This document shows, in pieces, positions 1 through 7,733 of a DNA stretch of 23,020 nucleotides. The stretch spans positions 1 through 23,020 of the forward strand of contig DATLZB010000213.1 in assembly GCA_035574175.1 (NCBI GenBank). The letters run 5' to 3'. This stretch comes from DATLZB01 sp035574175. GTDB lineage: Bacteria > Pseudomonadota > Alphaproteobacteria > Rhizobiales > Hyphomicrobiaceae. Under the pieces are notes generated by a model, which worked only from the letters and a program-made list of their open reading frames with translations, ran no database searches and was not told where the DNA came from. A program made the position numbers and the translations under genes. The number at the start of each line of letters is the position of its first letter. Position 1 is the first letter of the stretch.

Positions 1-100
1 ACATCGTGCCGATGTCCTTGTGGTTGGTCGAATAGAGCCAGCGCGTGACGCTGTAGGGCGATGGAGCGTGGTCGTGCGCCGCGTGAGCCGTGCTATCCAT
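1..100 (-). CDS. ctaD: Cytochrome c oxidase subunit I, N-terminal fragment (runs off the window)
   Basis: Only the first 33 codons lie in the window. The reading is MDSTAHAAHD, a proline/serine linker, then WLYSTNHKDIGTM. The WLYSTNHKDIGT motif is the hallmark N-terminus of haem-copper oxidase subunit I, just before the first membrane helix. This is the catalytic subunit of aa3-type cytochrome c oxidase in the inner membrane, carrying haem a and the haem a3-CuB oxygen-reduction site. The ATG (complement of 98-100) has a GAGAGG ribosome binding site about 9 bases upstream. It lies 54 bases downstream of coxB on the same strand, the usual coxB-ctaD operon order. The histidine-rich start (AHAAHDH) is common in alphaproteobacterial CtaD. 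The identification rests on a short but very characteristic stretch. Confidence 0.93.
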   Translation of the reverse strand, partial: MDSTAHAAHDHAPSPYSVTRWLYSTNHKDIGTM

Positions 101-154
101 CTCGAATTGACCTCTCGTGTCCTGCGTGCCTGACCTGCCGACGGTTCAAAACCT

Positions 155-1210
155 CTATTGGAGCCGGCCCGCGAGCTTGACCTGGGTTGCGCGTTCATCC
201 TCGATCGCGGCCTGGCGCAGCACCTCTTTCGCGCGATTGAGCAGTTCGCGCCGCTTCGTGCTGTCGCGTTCCCCGGCGGCCGCCTTTAATGCGCCGGACC
301 AGTCGTTGAAGGCCCGCTCGCTGACCACGCGCACAGCGATTGGCATGCTCGCATGATCCTTGCCGCACAACTCCGAACACTGGCCGTAGTAGATGCCGGT
401 CCGCTCCGGCCTGAACCACGTCGCCGTCAACCTGCCTGGCACCGCATCGACCTTCGAGCCGAAAGAAGGGATCGTCCAGGCGTGGATGACGTCGTTGGCC
501 GTCACCAGCAGCAGCACGACCTTGTTTACCGGCACGGCGATCTCGTTATCGACCGACAACTGCCGCACCAGTCCGCGCTTCGCCCATACGGGTGCGGCAT
601 CCGCATAGAGCCTGCGTTGCCGCTCGATGCCTTCAAGCCCGCTGTAGCGCTTGGCGAACTCGGCATCGCCGAGCTCCGCTCTCAGCACATCCTCGTCCCT
701 CAGCATGTTCGAGGTCACGCGGAAGCCGCCCTGGTCGGGATACTCGTGCTCCCAGAACCAAGCGTTGCCGATGGCTTTGATCGTGAGATCGGGCTGTGGA
801 TATGAGTACTGGAAGTAGAGCAGGCGGAACGAGGGGATGGCGATCACGATCAAAATGATGACCGGGATCACCGTCCACACCACCTCGAGCATTGTGTTGT
901 GCGTTATGCGCGATGGCGTTGGGTTCGACCGCTCATTGAAGCGCCACACCACGATGGCGAGGAGAATGAGCACGAAGGCCGCGATGGCGATGATGATGAC
1001 ATTGACGAAGTCATGGAACCAGTGGATTGCGGCGGCCACCGGCGTAGCGGCATCCTGCATCGTGTATTGCCAGGGCGCCGGCTGTCCCATCTGCGCCAGC
1101 GCCAGGGCCGGCGCCCCGACCGTTGTGGCAATGGCCGCCGCCATCGCCAGCACGTAACGACGGATTCCTTCGAACATGCCTTCGCCCACCATGCCCTCCG
1201 CTGCCGCCAT
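155..1210 (-). CDS. coxB: Cytochrome c oxidase subunit II (CuA subunit)
   Basis: 351 residues. This subunit accepts electrons from cytochrome c at its periplasmic CuA centre and passes them to subunit I. An N-terminal signal segment (about residues 16-40, ending ALALAQ) is followed by two transmembrane helices (about 63-90 and 107-133) and a periplasmic cupredoxin domain. The CuA ligands are all visible: H243 (in VIHAW), C278, E280, C282, H286 and M289 in the motif CSELCGKDHASM. A charged stretch of about 45 residues (roughly 168-212) interrupts the cupredoxin domain early on. Start choice is uncertain. The first ATG has AGGGG four bases upstream, but in-frame ATGs at residues 7 and 12 also exist, and MFEGIRRYV gives a more typical signal-peptide n-region. 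It is followed by ctaD and is divergent from the ialB-like gene. Confidence 0.96.
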   Translation of the reverse strand: MAAAEGMVGEGMFEGIRRYVLAMAAAIATTVGAPALALAQMGQPAPWQYTMQDAATPVAAAIHWFHDFVNVIIIAIAAFVLILLAIVVWRFNERSNPTPSRITHNTMLEVVWTVIPVIILIVIAIPSFRLLYFQYSYPQPDLTIKAIGNAWFWEHEYPDQGGFRVTSNMLRDEDVLRAELGDAEFAKRYSGLEGIERQRRLYADAAPVWAKRGLVRQLSVDNEIAVPVNKVVLLLVTANDVIHAWTIPSFGSKVDAVPGRLTATWFRPERTGIYYGQCSELCGKDHASMPIAVRVVSERAFNDWSGALKAAAGERDSTKRRELLNRAKEVLRQAAIEDERATQVKLAGRLQ

Positions 1211-1468
1211 TGCGCCCCTACGGGCACGCCACGGCCCGTGCCGAACGGCAGCCCACCTCGCCCAACCGATCCCAGAGTACGCGTGTCGTCAGAGAGCACA
1301 ACGGCTTCCCTTGTCTCAAGCGGGCGTTCTGCGGCATTTCCACGCGCGACCGGTAGGGCGACCTGCGCCGCTGCACGAGGCGTCCCTGAAGCGCCGCCGA
1401 CGTCCCAAAAAGGGCCCGATTTCTCCCCGACAGCGAACGAGTCGAGCCCTGTAGTCCTTGGTTCTTCG

Positions 1469-2053
1469 ATGGTGCAACAGGTACGCCCTCGCCCAGTGCT
1501 CGCCCGCTCGATTCGTCGGGCGCGGGTGCTGAGGCTCGCCGGCATTCGGCCTGCCCTTGCCGCTGTTGCCGCGGCATGCCTTGCTGGCCAGTCGGCTGCC
1601 GCTCAGCCGGGCGGAACGTCCGATCGGACGGTCAAAGGGCAGTTTGGCGGCTGGTCGCTTGAGTGCCGCACGCCCGCCGGGGCCAAGAACGAGATGTGCG
1701 GGCTTACCCAGATCGTGGTGGATGAAAAGAACAGCGACAAGAATCTGAGCGTCCTCTTCCAGAAGTACGGCACCGGCGCCCGCATTCTTCGGGTGGTCGT
1801 GCCTCAAACCGTGCTGCTGCCCAAGGGCGTGCGCCTGATGATCGACGAGAAGGACATTGCCACTGTCCCCTTCCAGCGTTGTCCGCCCGGCACCGGCGGT
1901 TGCTTTGCCGACTTCGTCGTCGAGGATGCGCTACTCGAGCAGTTCAAGAAGGGAAAAACGGCTCTCTTCATTATCTACCGCACCGTCGAGGAGGGTGTCG
2001 GGCTACCGATAACGCTCTCGGGCTTTGCCGAAGGATACGCTGCACTTAAGTAG
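1469..2053 (+). CDS. IalB-family (invasion-associated locus B) exported protein
   Basis: 194 residues from the ATG at 1469; the open frame continues further upstream, but that part is the antisense shadow of coxB. An arginine-rich n-region and an alanine-rich core (about residues 10-45, ending SAAAQP) form a signal peptide, so the mature protein should be periplasmic. The mature part has the IalB pattern (Pfam IalB family): a start like GQFGGWSLECR, then MCGLTQIV, and four cysteines at 66, 77, 138 and 145 that could form two disulfides. It ends with the family-typical LSGFAEGYAAL. IalB of Bartonella is linked to erythrocyte invasion, but most members are in free-living alphaproteobacteria and have no established biochemical role. 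The gene stands alone, divergent from coxB, with no obvious ribosome binding site. Confidence 0.85.
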   Translation: MVQQVRPRPVLARSIRRARVLRLAGIRPALAAVAAACLAGQSAAAQPGGTSDRTVKGQFGGWSLECRTPAGAKNEMCGLTQIVVDEKNSDKNLSVLFQKYGTGARILRVVVPQTVLLPKGVRLMIDEKDIATVPFQRCPPGTGGCFADFVVEDALLEQFKKGKTALFIIYRTVEEGVGLPITLSGFAEGYAALK

Positions 2054-2208
2054 CAGTGCCGTGCGGGCCAGTCTGCGCGACGCATGCCGATGCGAGGCAT
2101 TGCCCGCCTGAGCGGCCGACGCTTCTCTCTCACCTCGACTTGGGCGCGCCGCCTCCTGCGTTTCGCCACTTTGCCGGTATAGGCTCCGCCTCTCGAAGGG
2201 GTGGACCG

Positions 2209-3459
2209 ATGCGGCATGCGAAGTGTTCGATCGACAAGCAGTTGGCAAGGGCCGCCGCTGAAGATCCGGTCCGCCGCCGCACGCGCCGCATCGAGGCGTT
2301 CGTGCCCGACTACCGTCGCTTTGTCCGGGACCTCGCCAGCTCCTGCTGTCGCATAGAGGATTTGGCCGACAGCTTTCCCGCGCTGCTGTTCGCTCTGGCA
2401 ACGGGCTACGGCACGCCGGCGGGCCGCGAAGCGGCCTTCGCTTTCATCAAAGCCGGTGCCCCGTTGCGCCAAGCGGCCGACGCACTCGGTCTGCCTTGGT
2501 GGCTGCGCCGCCTGCCGGCCCAGGCGTTCACCGGGCCCTTGGGATCCGTTCCATCTACGCCCGAGTTTTCGGAGCGCATTGCTCCCTTCATTCCGAGCCA
2601 GCCGGACCTCGCCGGGCCGTGGCTTGAACGCGTTTCGTATGCCTGCGAGGCCGGACACGCCGACTTCGCTCTCTGGACCGGCCGCCAGCTCCGTGGTCCG
2701 AAGCCGCTCGCCTGCGAGCGCACGTTCCTCGAACTTACCGCCTGGGCTTGGCACGCGCTGCACCCCGATACGCCCGGCCATGGCCTGCTCCGGCGGCCCT
2801 GGGAGCCCTCTATCAGCACGCGGCGCGCCTCCGAGGAAGTCGGCGCTTGGCGGCATCGCATCGCACTCGACCTCTGCCTCGGCGCCGGCCTCGCCGATAC
2901 CTGGCTCGCTGAAGGCTCGGCCTTGGGCTACGAGTTCGTGGCGTTGCGCACGGCACACGACTTCATCGTCGAGGCCGAGGCCATGGACAACTGCCTCGAC
3001 CAGTATGCCCATCGCCTCGAATGCGGCACCGTGCGCGTGTTCAGCGTGCGCCGGCAGGACCGCATTGTCGCCGACCTCGAGATCGCGGCTCACGAACATG
3101 AGTTCGGCATGCCGATGATCACGCAGCTCAAGTCCGCCCGCAATCGGCGCGCACCGCTCGAGGTTTGGCAGGCTGCATATGCTTGGCTGGGCGGCCAGTC
3201 GATTCGTCCGGCGGCTGCCGACCTTGCGCTCCTTGGCGGCGGTGACCGCGAACGGCGGATGATCGAACTGTGGCGCCCCTACCTTGAGACACTCTCGGTC
3301 GCGCACCGGCGCCGCTTCGAGAGTGTGGTCCTCGATATCGGGAAGAACGGCGTCCGCAAGCGCCGCCAGGTGGGTGCCGGTCGGTCCCGCATTGTGCGCG
3401 CGGGCCCCCTCCTCGGACACCTGCGTGGACCTGCGTGGCGCCGAGGGGAGATGGCGTAG
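2209..3459 (+). CDS. Uncharacterised protein with PcfJ-like C-terminal domain
   Basis: 416 residues from the ATG at 2209, chosen because GAAGGGG lies about 9 bases upstream; the frame is open further upstream, to 2056. There is no signal peptide or membrane segment. The N-terminal two thirds are helical, rich in Trp, Arg and Ala (for example LGLPWWLRRLPAQAF). The C-terminal third has the layout of the PcfJ-like family: MDNCLDQYAHRL at about 259-270, then a β-rich stretch VRVFSVRR...IVADLEI, then ITQLKSARNR (Q306, N312). In that family a Met-x-x-Cys, a strand ending in Glu-Ile and a Gln...Asn motif recur. PcfJ itself is a conjugative-plasmid protein of unclear function; chromosomal homologues are unassigned. 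I assign no function. It is convergent with the phasin gene, 20 bases away. Confidence 0.6.
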   Translation: MRHAKCSIDKQLARAAAEDPVRRRTRRIEAFVPDYRRFVRDLASSCCRIEDLADSFPALLFALATGYGTPAGREAAFAFIKAGAPLRQAADALGLPWWLRRLPAQAFTGPLGSVPSTPEFSERIAPFIPSQPDLAGPWLERVSYACEAGHADFALWTGRQLRGPKPLACERTFLELTAWAWHALHPDTPGHGLLRRPWEPSISTRRASEEVGAWRHRIALDLCLGAGLADTWLAEGSALGYEFVALRTAHDFIVEAEAMDNCLDQYAHRLECGTVRVFSVRRQDRIVADLEIAAHEHEFGMPMITQLKSARNRRAPLEVWQAAYAWLGGQSIRPAAADLALLGGGDRERRMIELWRPYLETLSVAHRRRFESVVLDIGKNGVRKRRQVGAGRSRIVRAGPLLGHLRGPAWRRGEMA

Positions 3460-3479
3460 GGGTCACGTCGTTGCGGGCG

Positions 3480-3914
3480 TCAGGCAGCGCGCCGTGAGCT
3501 CTTGCCTGCAGCCGCCTGCTCTTGCTCTTCCTCGCTGTCGCGCACGGACATGTAGTCCCGCTCACGCTTGCCGGGTTCTTTGCGCTCGCCTCCGGCCGAG
3601 AAGAGGCTCCACGGCGGCGTCAGCGCGCGGCAGGTGTCAAACATGCGCCCGCAGCTCTCCGCATACTGTGCGAAGGCCGTCTGCCAAAAACCGATCTGCT
3701 CGCGCGCCAGGTCCTGCGGAGTGCGGCAGGCTCCGAGTTTGGCCGGCAACTCCATGTAGGCTTGCGCTCTGCGACTTGCCAAGCCGATCGCTTCGAGCTG
3801 GCAGCGCGCGACTGCCTTGAACCACGGCTCGAAGCTTTCCGAGACTTTGTCGATGCCGTTAAAGAGGCCTTGTGTGGACGCTTGCAAGGACTTCGGGTCT
3901 AACCAGTTTTGCAT
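3480..3914 (-). CDS. Phasin family protein
   Basis: 144 residues, small, helical and without cysteine-rich or membrane segments. Residues about 1-105 resemble phasins: MQNWLDPKSLQ, then an amphipathic stretch with FEPWFKAVARCQLEAIGLASRRAQAYMELP and a second helix REQIGFWQTAFAQYAES. Phasins coat polyhydroxyalkanoate granules, or in some relatives act as general membrane- or protein-associated coat proteins. The C-terminal 35 residues are strongly charged (ERKEPGKRERDY...EEEQEQ) and probably disordered. The ATG has GGGGAG eight bases upstream, and a 6-bp hairpin lies just before that. It follows the DNA ligase on the same strand after a 102-base gap, so it probably has its own promoter. No polyhydroxyalkanoate synthase or depolymerase is in the window, so a granule role is inferred from family only. 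Confidence 0.75.
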   Translation of the reverse strand: MQNWLDPKSLQASTQGLFNGIDKVSESFEPWFKAVARCQLEAIGLASRRAQAYMELPAKLGACRTPQDLAREQIGFWQTAFAQYAESCGRMFDTCRALTPPWSLFSAGGERKEPGKRERDYMSVRDSEEEQEQAAAGKSSRRAA

Positions 3915-4016
3915 GACGAGAACTCCCCGTGCCCGAGGGGCACTCTACCATCCGTCGCCACCCGTCTTTGGTCGGTCCGCACCTTATCAACAGGATTTCT
4001 ACACCTACGCCTTGAC

Positions 4017-5669
4017 TTATCGCAAACGAAACCAGGGCGAGTCGGGGCGCTCCTCGTCTGCGCCACGCGCATGGCCGGTCGCGGTCTTCGGCTCCAGCAG
4101 GGCAATCACGGTATCGAGCCGGTCGGCCTCGCGCGCGGGCTTCTCCCAGCGAATGCGATGAATGCGCGGAAAGCGCATGGCGACGCCCGACTTGTGCCGG
4201 CTCGACCGCTGCACGGCATCGAAGGCAACTTCGAGCACAAGTGTTGGCTCGACCCGTCGTACCGGCCCGAAGCGCTCGAGCGTGTGCTGGCGAATCCAGC
4301 GGTCGAGTTCGAGCAGCTCCTGATCGGTGTAGCCTGAATAGGCCTTGCCGACCGCAACCAGCTCGCTGTCCTGAAGCGTGCCGGCCCATACCCCGAACGT
4401 ATAGTCGGAATAGAACGACGAGCGCTTGCCGGAGCCGCGCTGCGCGTACATGAGCACGCAGTCGAGGGTCAGCGAGGCGCGCTTCCATTTGTACCAGTGG
4501 CCCTTCGGCCGCCCGGCGAGATAAGGGCTTTGGCGCCGCTTGAGCATCATGCCCTCGATGCCGACGCCGCGCGTGCCGCTCCACAGGCGGATGAGCTCAT
4601 TCTTGTCGCCGACCGCGACGAGCGGCGACAGGTCTGTTCGCGGCGGAGGACCGCTGGCCCACCAGGCTTCGAGCCTCGCCCTACGTTCGCACAGAGCGAG
4701 GCTCCGCAAGTCCGCATCCCCAATCCTGAGCGCATCGTAAAGGCGGATGTGCGCCGGATACTCTTCCAGCATGCGCCGCGACACGGTCTTGCGGTTGAGG
4801 CGGCGCTGCAGGTCGGCGAACGGCGCCACTGCGCCTTCGCGCACGATGAGAAGCTCCCCGTCGAACACCCCTTGCCCGCGCCAGCCTTCGACGATCTCGG
4901 GAAACGACCGCGAAATGTCGTCGCCCGTGCGTGAGTAGAGCCGTGTGGTGGCACCCGTGCTCACCACCTGCACCCTGATACCGTCCCACTTCCATTCGAT
5001 AGAGAACGCGCCGACATCGAGGTGCGCCAGCTCCTCATCCTCGAGCGGATGGGAGAGCATCAACGGCAGAAACACCGGTGCGCCCGTTACGTCTGGGCGC
5101 GGTGCGGTGCCTGTCAGCCAAGCGAACAGCGGCTCGTAGGGCGGGCTGAGACCGTGCCAGACTTCCTCGATCTCGCTCACTTCCCGCCCGCCCATCTCGG
5201 CCAGCGCCGTCTTGGCGAGCCGCGCCGACACGCCGACCCTGAGCGCTCCCGTGAGCAACTTCAACAGCGCCCACCGCCCATTGGCATCGAGCCGGTCGAG
5301 CCACCCCTCGAGCAGTCGCGGCAGTTCCCCGCGGCCGGCGCGTTCAAGTCCTTTCACGACCTCGCTGAGTCGCGGCGGCTCGCCACGCTTTCCTTCGGGC
5401 TCCGGCCACACCAGCGCCACCGTCTCCGCCGTGTCGCCCACGTAGTCCCGCGACAGCCGGAACAGCTCCGCATCGAGTTTCGGCCCGATGAGCTCAATAA
5501 CCGTGCGCCGGATCGGGAACGAGAAGGCAAGCCCGTCGGCGAGCGCCGCCAGCGCCCAGCCTCGGTCCGGGTCCGTCGTGCGCGCGAAATAGACCTTGAG
5601 CAGGCGCAGCTTCTCGTTGCGCCCGTGCGTGTAGGCGAGACGGTCGAGCAGCTCCGCGAACGCCTTCAT
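4017..5669 (-). CDS. ATP-dependent DNA ligase (cisplatin-damage-response / LigC-type)
   Basis: 550 residues. It seals nicks using ATP through a lysyl-AMP intermediate. An N-terminal helical DNA-binding domain (about 1-200) precedes the nucleotidyltransferase core. Motif I is EWKWDG with adenylated K227, motif III is FDGELL (269-274), motif IV is GIEGMMLK (370-377), and motif V is WYKWK (392-396). A C-terminal OB-fold includes a basic motif around MRFPRIHRIR (about 498-507). Length and layout match the bacterial family annotated as cisplatin damage response ATP-dependent DNA ligase, which travels with an MBL-fold exonuclease, a DEXH helicase and a phosphoesterase. Here it overlaps the exonuclease stop by 4 bases (ATGA), implying translational coupling. 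The helicase and phosphoesterase are absent from the window. It is an accessory repair ligase, not the replicative NAD-dependent LigA. Confidence 0.93.
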   Translation of the reverse strand: MKAFAELLDRLAYTHGRNEKLRLLKVYFARTTDPDRGWALAALADGLAFSFPIRRTVIELIGPKLDAELFRLSRDYVGDTAETVALVWPEPEGKRGEPPRLSEVVKGLERAGRGELPRLLEGWLDRLDANGRWALLKLLTGALRVGVSARLAKTALAEMGGREVSEIEEVWHGLSPPYEPLFAWLTGTAPRPDVTGAPVFLPLMLSHPLEDEELAHLDVGAFSIEWKWDGIRVQVVSTGATTRLYSRTGDDISRSFPEIVEGWRGQGVFDGELLIVREGAVAPFADLQRRLNRKTVSRRMLEEYPAHIRLYDALRIGDADLRSLALCERRARLEAWWASGPPPRTDLSPLVAVGDKNELIRLWSGTRGVGIEGMMLKRRQSPYLAGRPKGHWYKWKRASLTLDCVLMYAQRGSGKRSSFYSDYTFGVWAGTLQDSELVAVGKAYSGYTDQELLELDRWIRQHTLERFGPVRRVEPTLVLEVAFDAVQRSSRHKSGVAMRFPRIHRIRWEKPAREADRLDTVIALLEPKTATGHARGADEERPDSPWFRLR

Positions 5670-6688
5670 TCAGCCTCTTCCTCGCGGCCGAGGAGCGCCA
5701 AGGCCCGGCCCCTGCGGCCCATCAGCTCGATCTGGCGCACGAGCCCCTCCTCGCGCCCGTGCGTGACCCAGATCTCTTCCGCCCCGGTTTCGGCGATCGT
5801 CTGTACGAGCTCGCACCAGTCGGCGTGATCGGAAATGACGAGGGGCAGCTCGACCCCGCGCTGGCGAGCCCGTGCTCGCACCCGCATCCAGCCCGAGGCG
5901 AACGCCGTGACGGGATCGCCGAGCCGGCGCGACCATCGACCGCCAAGCTCACCGGGCGGCGCCAGCACGATCTCGCCGGCCAGTGCCCGCCGGTCCCTGT
6001 CGCCGACGACGGCGAGTTTTCCGAGCTCGACGCCGAGCGCGCTGTAGACATCGCACATGCTCTTGAGCGCGCCGTGGAGATAGATTGTCCGCTCGTAGCC
6101 GGCCGCACGCAACAGCGCGATCACCCGCTGGCACTTGCCGAGGCTGTAGACCCCGACAAGATGCGCTCGCTCCGGAAACGCCTCCAGCGAGGCGAGCAGC
6201 CGCCCGATCTCCCGCTCGCTCGCCCCATGTCGGAACACCGGCAGTCCGAACGTTGCCTCGGTCACGAAAAGATCGCAACGCACCGGTTCGAACGGCGCCG
6301 CGGTCGGATCGGCCTGCCGCTTGTAGTCGCCCGACACCACGCACCGTGCACCGCCGTATTCGATCGCGACTTGCGCGCTGCCGAGGATGTGACCGGCCGG
6401 ATGCAGCGTCAGGCGCACGCCACCCACGTCGAGCGGCACCCCGCAGGGATGGGCGCTGAAGCTTCGCGCGCCGAGCGGACCGAGCCGCGCCTTCATAAGA
6501 GCCACCGTTTCCGGTGTGGCGAGCACGCTGCCGTGGCCGGCGCGCGCGTGATCGGAATGCCCGTGGCTGACGATGGCGCGCTCGACCGGACGGACCGGGT
6601 CGATGAAGAACCGGCCCGGCTCGCAGTAAAGACCCTGCCGCGTCGGATAGAGCCAGCGCTCGAACGGCCCTGCGGAAACCATGCGCAT
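5666..6688 (-). CDS. Ligase-associated DNA exonuclease, MBL/β-CASP fold
   Basis: 340 residues. The metallo-β-lactamase metal-binding motif is HGHSDH (42-47). It is followed by the family's later elements: HPAGHILGSAQ, VSGDYKR (metal-binding Asp), TEATFGLP, and a C-terminal ISDHADW that supplies a further Asp/His pair. This is the SNM1/CPSF-73-like family of nucleases found next to bacterial ATP-dependent DNA ligases. The expected role is trimming DNA ends before ligation, in the cytoplasm. Two start codons, at 6688 (MRMVSAG) and 6682 (MVSAG), are equally plausible, and neither has a strong ribosome binding site. It is the first gene of a two-gene unit; its stop overlaps the ligase ATG by 4 bases. 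The promoter must lie in 6689-6856, shared with the divergent bcsS-like gene. Confidence 0.92.
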   Translation of the reverse strand: MRMVSAGPFERWLYPTRQGLYCEPGRFFIDPVRPVERAIVSHGHSDHARAGHGSVLATPETVALMKARLGPLGARSFSAHPCGVPLDVGGVRLTLHPAGHILGSAQVAIEYGGARCVVSGDYKRQADPTAAPFEPVRCDLFVTEATFGLPVFRHGASEREIGRLLASLEAFPERAHLVGVYSLGKCQRVIALLRAAGYERTIYLHGALKSMCDVYSALGVELGKLAVVGDRDRRALAGEIVLAPPGELGGRWSRRLGDPVTAFASGWMRVRARARQRGVELPLVISDHADWCELVQTIAETGAEEIWVTHGREEGLVRQIELMGRRGRALALLGREEEAE

Positions 6689-6788
6689 GAGGTCTCAACT
6701 GCTTGGCTCCGGTGCAAGCCTGCTTGGCGGAAGCCCTGCACCCCTCGCTACCTTTTTTCACCGGCACCGAGACGATGCCGGGATTGCC

Positions 6789-6817
6789 TTGACAGTACCA
6801 GGACGACCGATGTTGGT
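6789..6817 (+). promoter_or_regulatory. Possible promoter for the BcsS-like gene
   Basis: A perfect TTGACA sits at 6789-6794, preceded by CC, giving the CTTGAC form favoured in rhizobia. At 17-19 bases downstream the match to a −10 box is poor (GTTGGT/TTGGTT). It is the only good −35 match in this divergent 168-base region and points toward the BcsS-like gene. Weak call. Confidence 0.3.
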
Positions 6818-6856
6818 TAGCGAACCTGCATTGTGAGCATGATTGCTTAGCGCGTT

Positions 6857-7627
6857 TTGTTACGGGTCGCGGAAGTGGGGCGTCCGCACAGTGGGGTGGT
6901 TGCGTATTGGTGGCGTACCGGCGCCGCACTGTGCACGGTTGTGATCGCTTGCCCGGCGCCGGCCGCCTCCGCTCCCCCCGATCCCCTCCCCTCTCGCCTC
7001 GAAATATGGGCCGGCGCCGGTGGCACGAGCCATGCGTGGTCGCTCTACTCGGGCTTCACCTATGCACCGTTTGGCCCCCTCGCCGCCGAGGGCTGGCGTC
7101 TCCGCATCGTCGCAGGCTATGGCGAGTACCACTACCGCGGCGGCTCTGCCGTGGGCCAAGCCACCGTTCAAGGTACGGCAACCTTTGCTGATGCCCTTGT
7201 CGGCTATCAGACCAGGCTCGGGGTCGCCATCATCAAAGCCTTCGCCGGCGTGAACGCTGACCTGCACGGCCTCGACCCTAACGACCCAGACAATGCCGTG
7301 AGCGGCGATGCCATTGGCTGGAAGCTGGGGTTCGAGGGCTGGCTCGACGTCACGCCGGCGATCTGGACGGCCCTCGATCTATCCTACGCCTCGGCCCACG
7401 ACAGCTATGCGAGCCGGGTCCGCTTCGGTTATCGGCTGTCGCCGGAGTTGTCCTTAGGACTCGAAGCGGGGGCCTTTGGCAATGCGGAAAGTGACTCGGG
7501 CAGGGGCGGCGCCTTCATCCGTTATCAGTGGTTGAGCGGCGAGATATCACTGTCCGCCGGCATTTCGGGCGACATCGATCAGCCGACAAACCCCTACGGT
7601 TCCGTGCTCTGGCTGACCCGTTATTGA
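6857..7627 (+). CDS. BcsS-like secreted/outer-membrane protein (cellulose biosynthesis BcsS family)
   Basis: Up to 256 residues. A hydrophobic signal segment (about residues 20-40, ending PAPAASA) precedes a β-rich mature domain with alternating aromatic and glycine residues: LEIWAGAGGTSHAWSLYSGFTYAPFG, then GWRLRIVAGYGEYHYRG, and a C-terminal LWLTRY. That pattern and length fit the BcsS family, which occurs near cellulose synthase genes in alphaproteobacteria and is predicted to be an outer-membrane barrel. A penultimate Arg and final aromatic Tyr also fit an outer-membrane β-barrel. No bcsA, bcsB or other cellulose gene is in the window, so a role in cellulose export is not supported by context. 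No ATG start is available. TTG 6857, GTG 6875 and GTG 6896 are candidates, and none has a clear ribosome binding site. Confidence 0.68.
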   Translation: MLRVAEVGRPHSGVVAYWWRTGAALCTVVIACPAPAASAPPDPLPSRLEIWAGAGGTSHAWSLYSGFTYAPFGPLAAEGWRLRIVAGYGEYHYRGGSAVGQATVQGTATFADALVGYQTRLGVAIIKAFAGVNADLHGLDPNDPDNAVSGDAIGWKLGFEGWLDVTPAIWTALDLSYASAHDSYASRVRFGYRLSPELSLGLEAGAFGNAESDSGRGGAFIRYQWLSGEISLSAGISGDIDQPTNPYGSVLWLTRY

Positions 7628-7685
7628 TGTTCGCCTGATCCCGCGCCTGACCCCAGAATTTGTGCCCGCCGTGGCTCGGGCGTGG

Positions 7686-7716
7686 TAAAATATTTGTGAC
7701 AAAGCGATCGTATCAT
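7686..7716 (+). promoter_or_regulatory. AT-rich promoter region with small inverted repeat before the first usp gene
   Basis: In this high-GC DNA an AT-rich patch holds TAAAAT (7686-7691, 5 of 6 bases of a −10 consensus), the perfect inverted repeat TTTGT-G-ACAAA (7693-7703) and TATCAT (7711-7716, another −10-like hexamer). No −35 is well placed for either hexamer. The short repeat could be an operator, but it does not match a full FixK/FNR or CRP site. Confidence 0.3.
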
Positions 7717-7733
7717 CGGTTGGAGGGTTCCCG

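Noticed and set aside
899..1468. N-terminal extension of the IalB-family frame back to 899
   Set aside because: The upstream part lies antisense to coxB and has no protein-like features. A signal peptide begins cleanly at the ATG at 1469.
1975..3420. A 481-codon open frame on the minus strand opposite the PcfJ-like gene
   Set aside because: Its composition is a mirror of the plus-strand gene (runs of Arg, Gly and Ala) and no family motif is visible. The plus-strand frame has a good ribosome binding site and a recognisable domain.
6761..6781. CCGGCA...TGCCGG hairpin as a terminator
   Set aside because: The 6-bp stem has no T-run downstream on either strand and lies in a divergent promoter region where no transcript should end.
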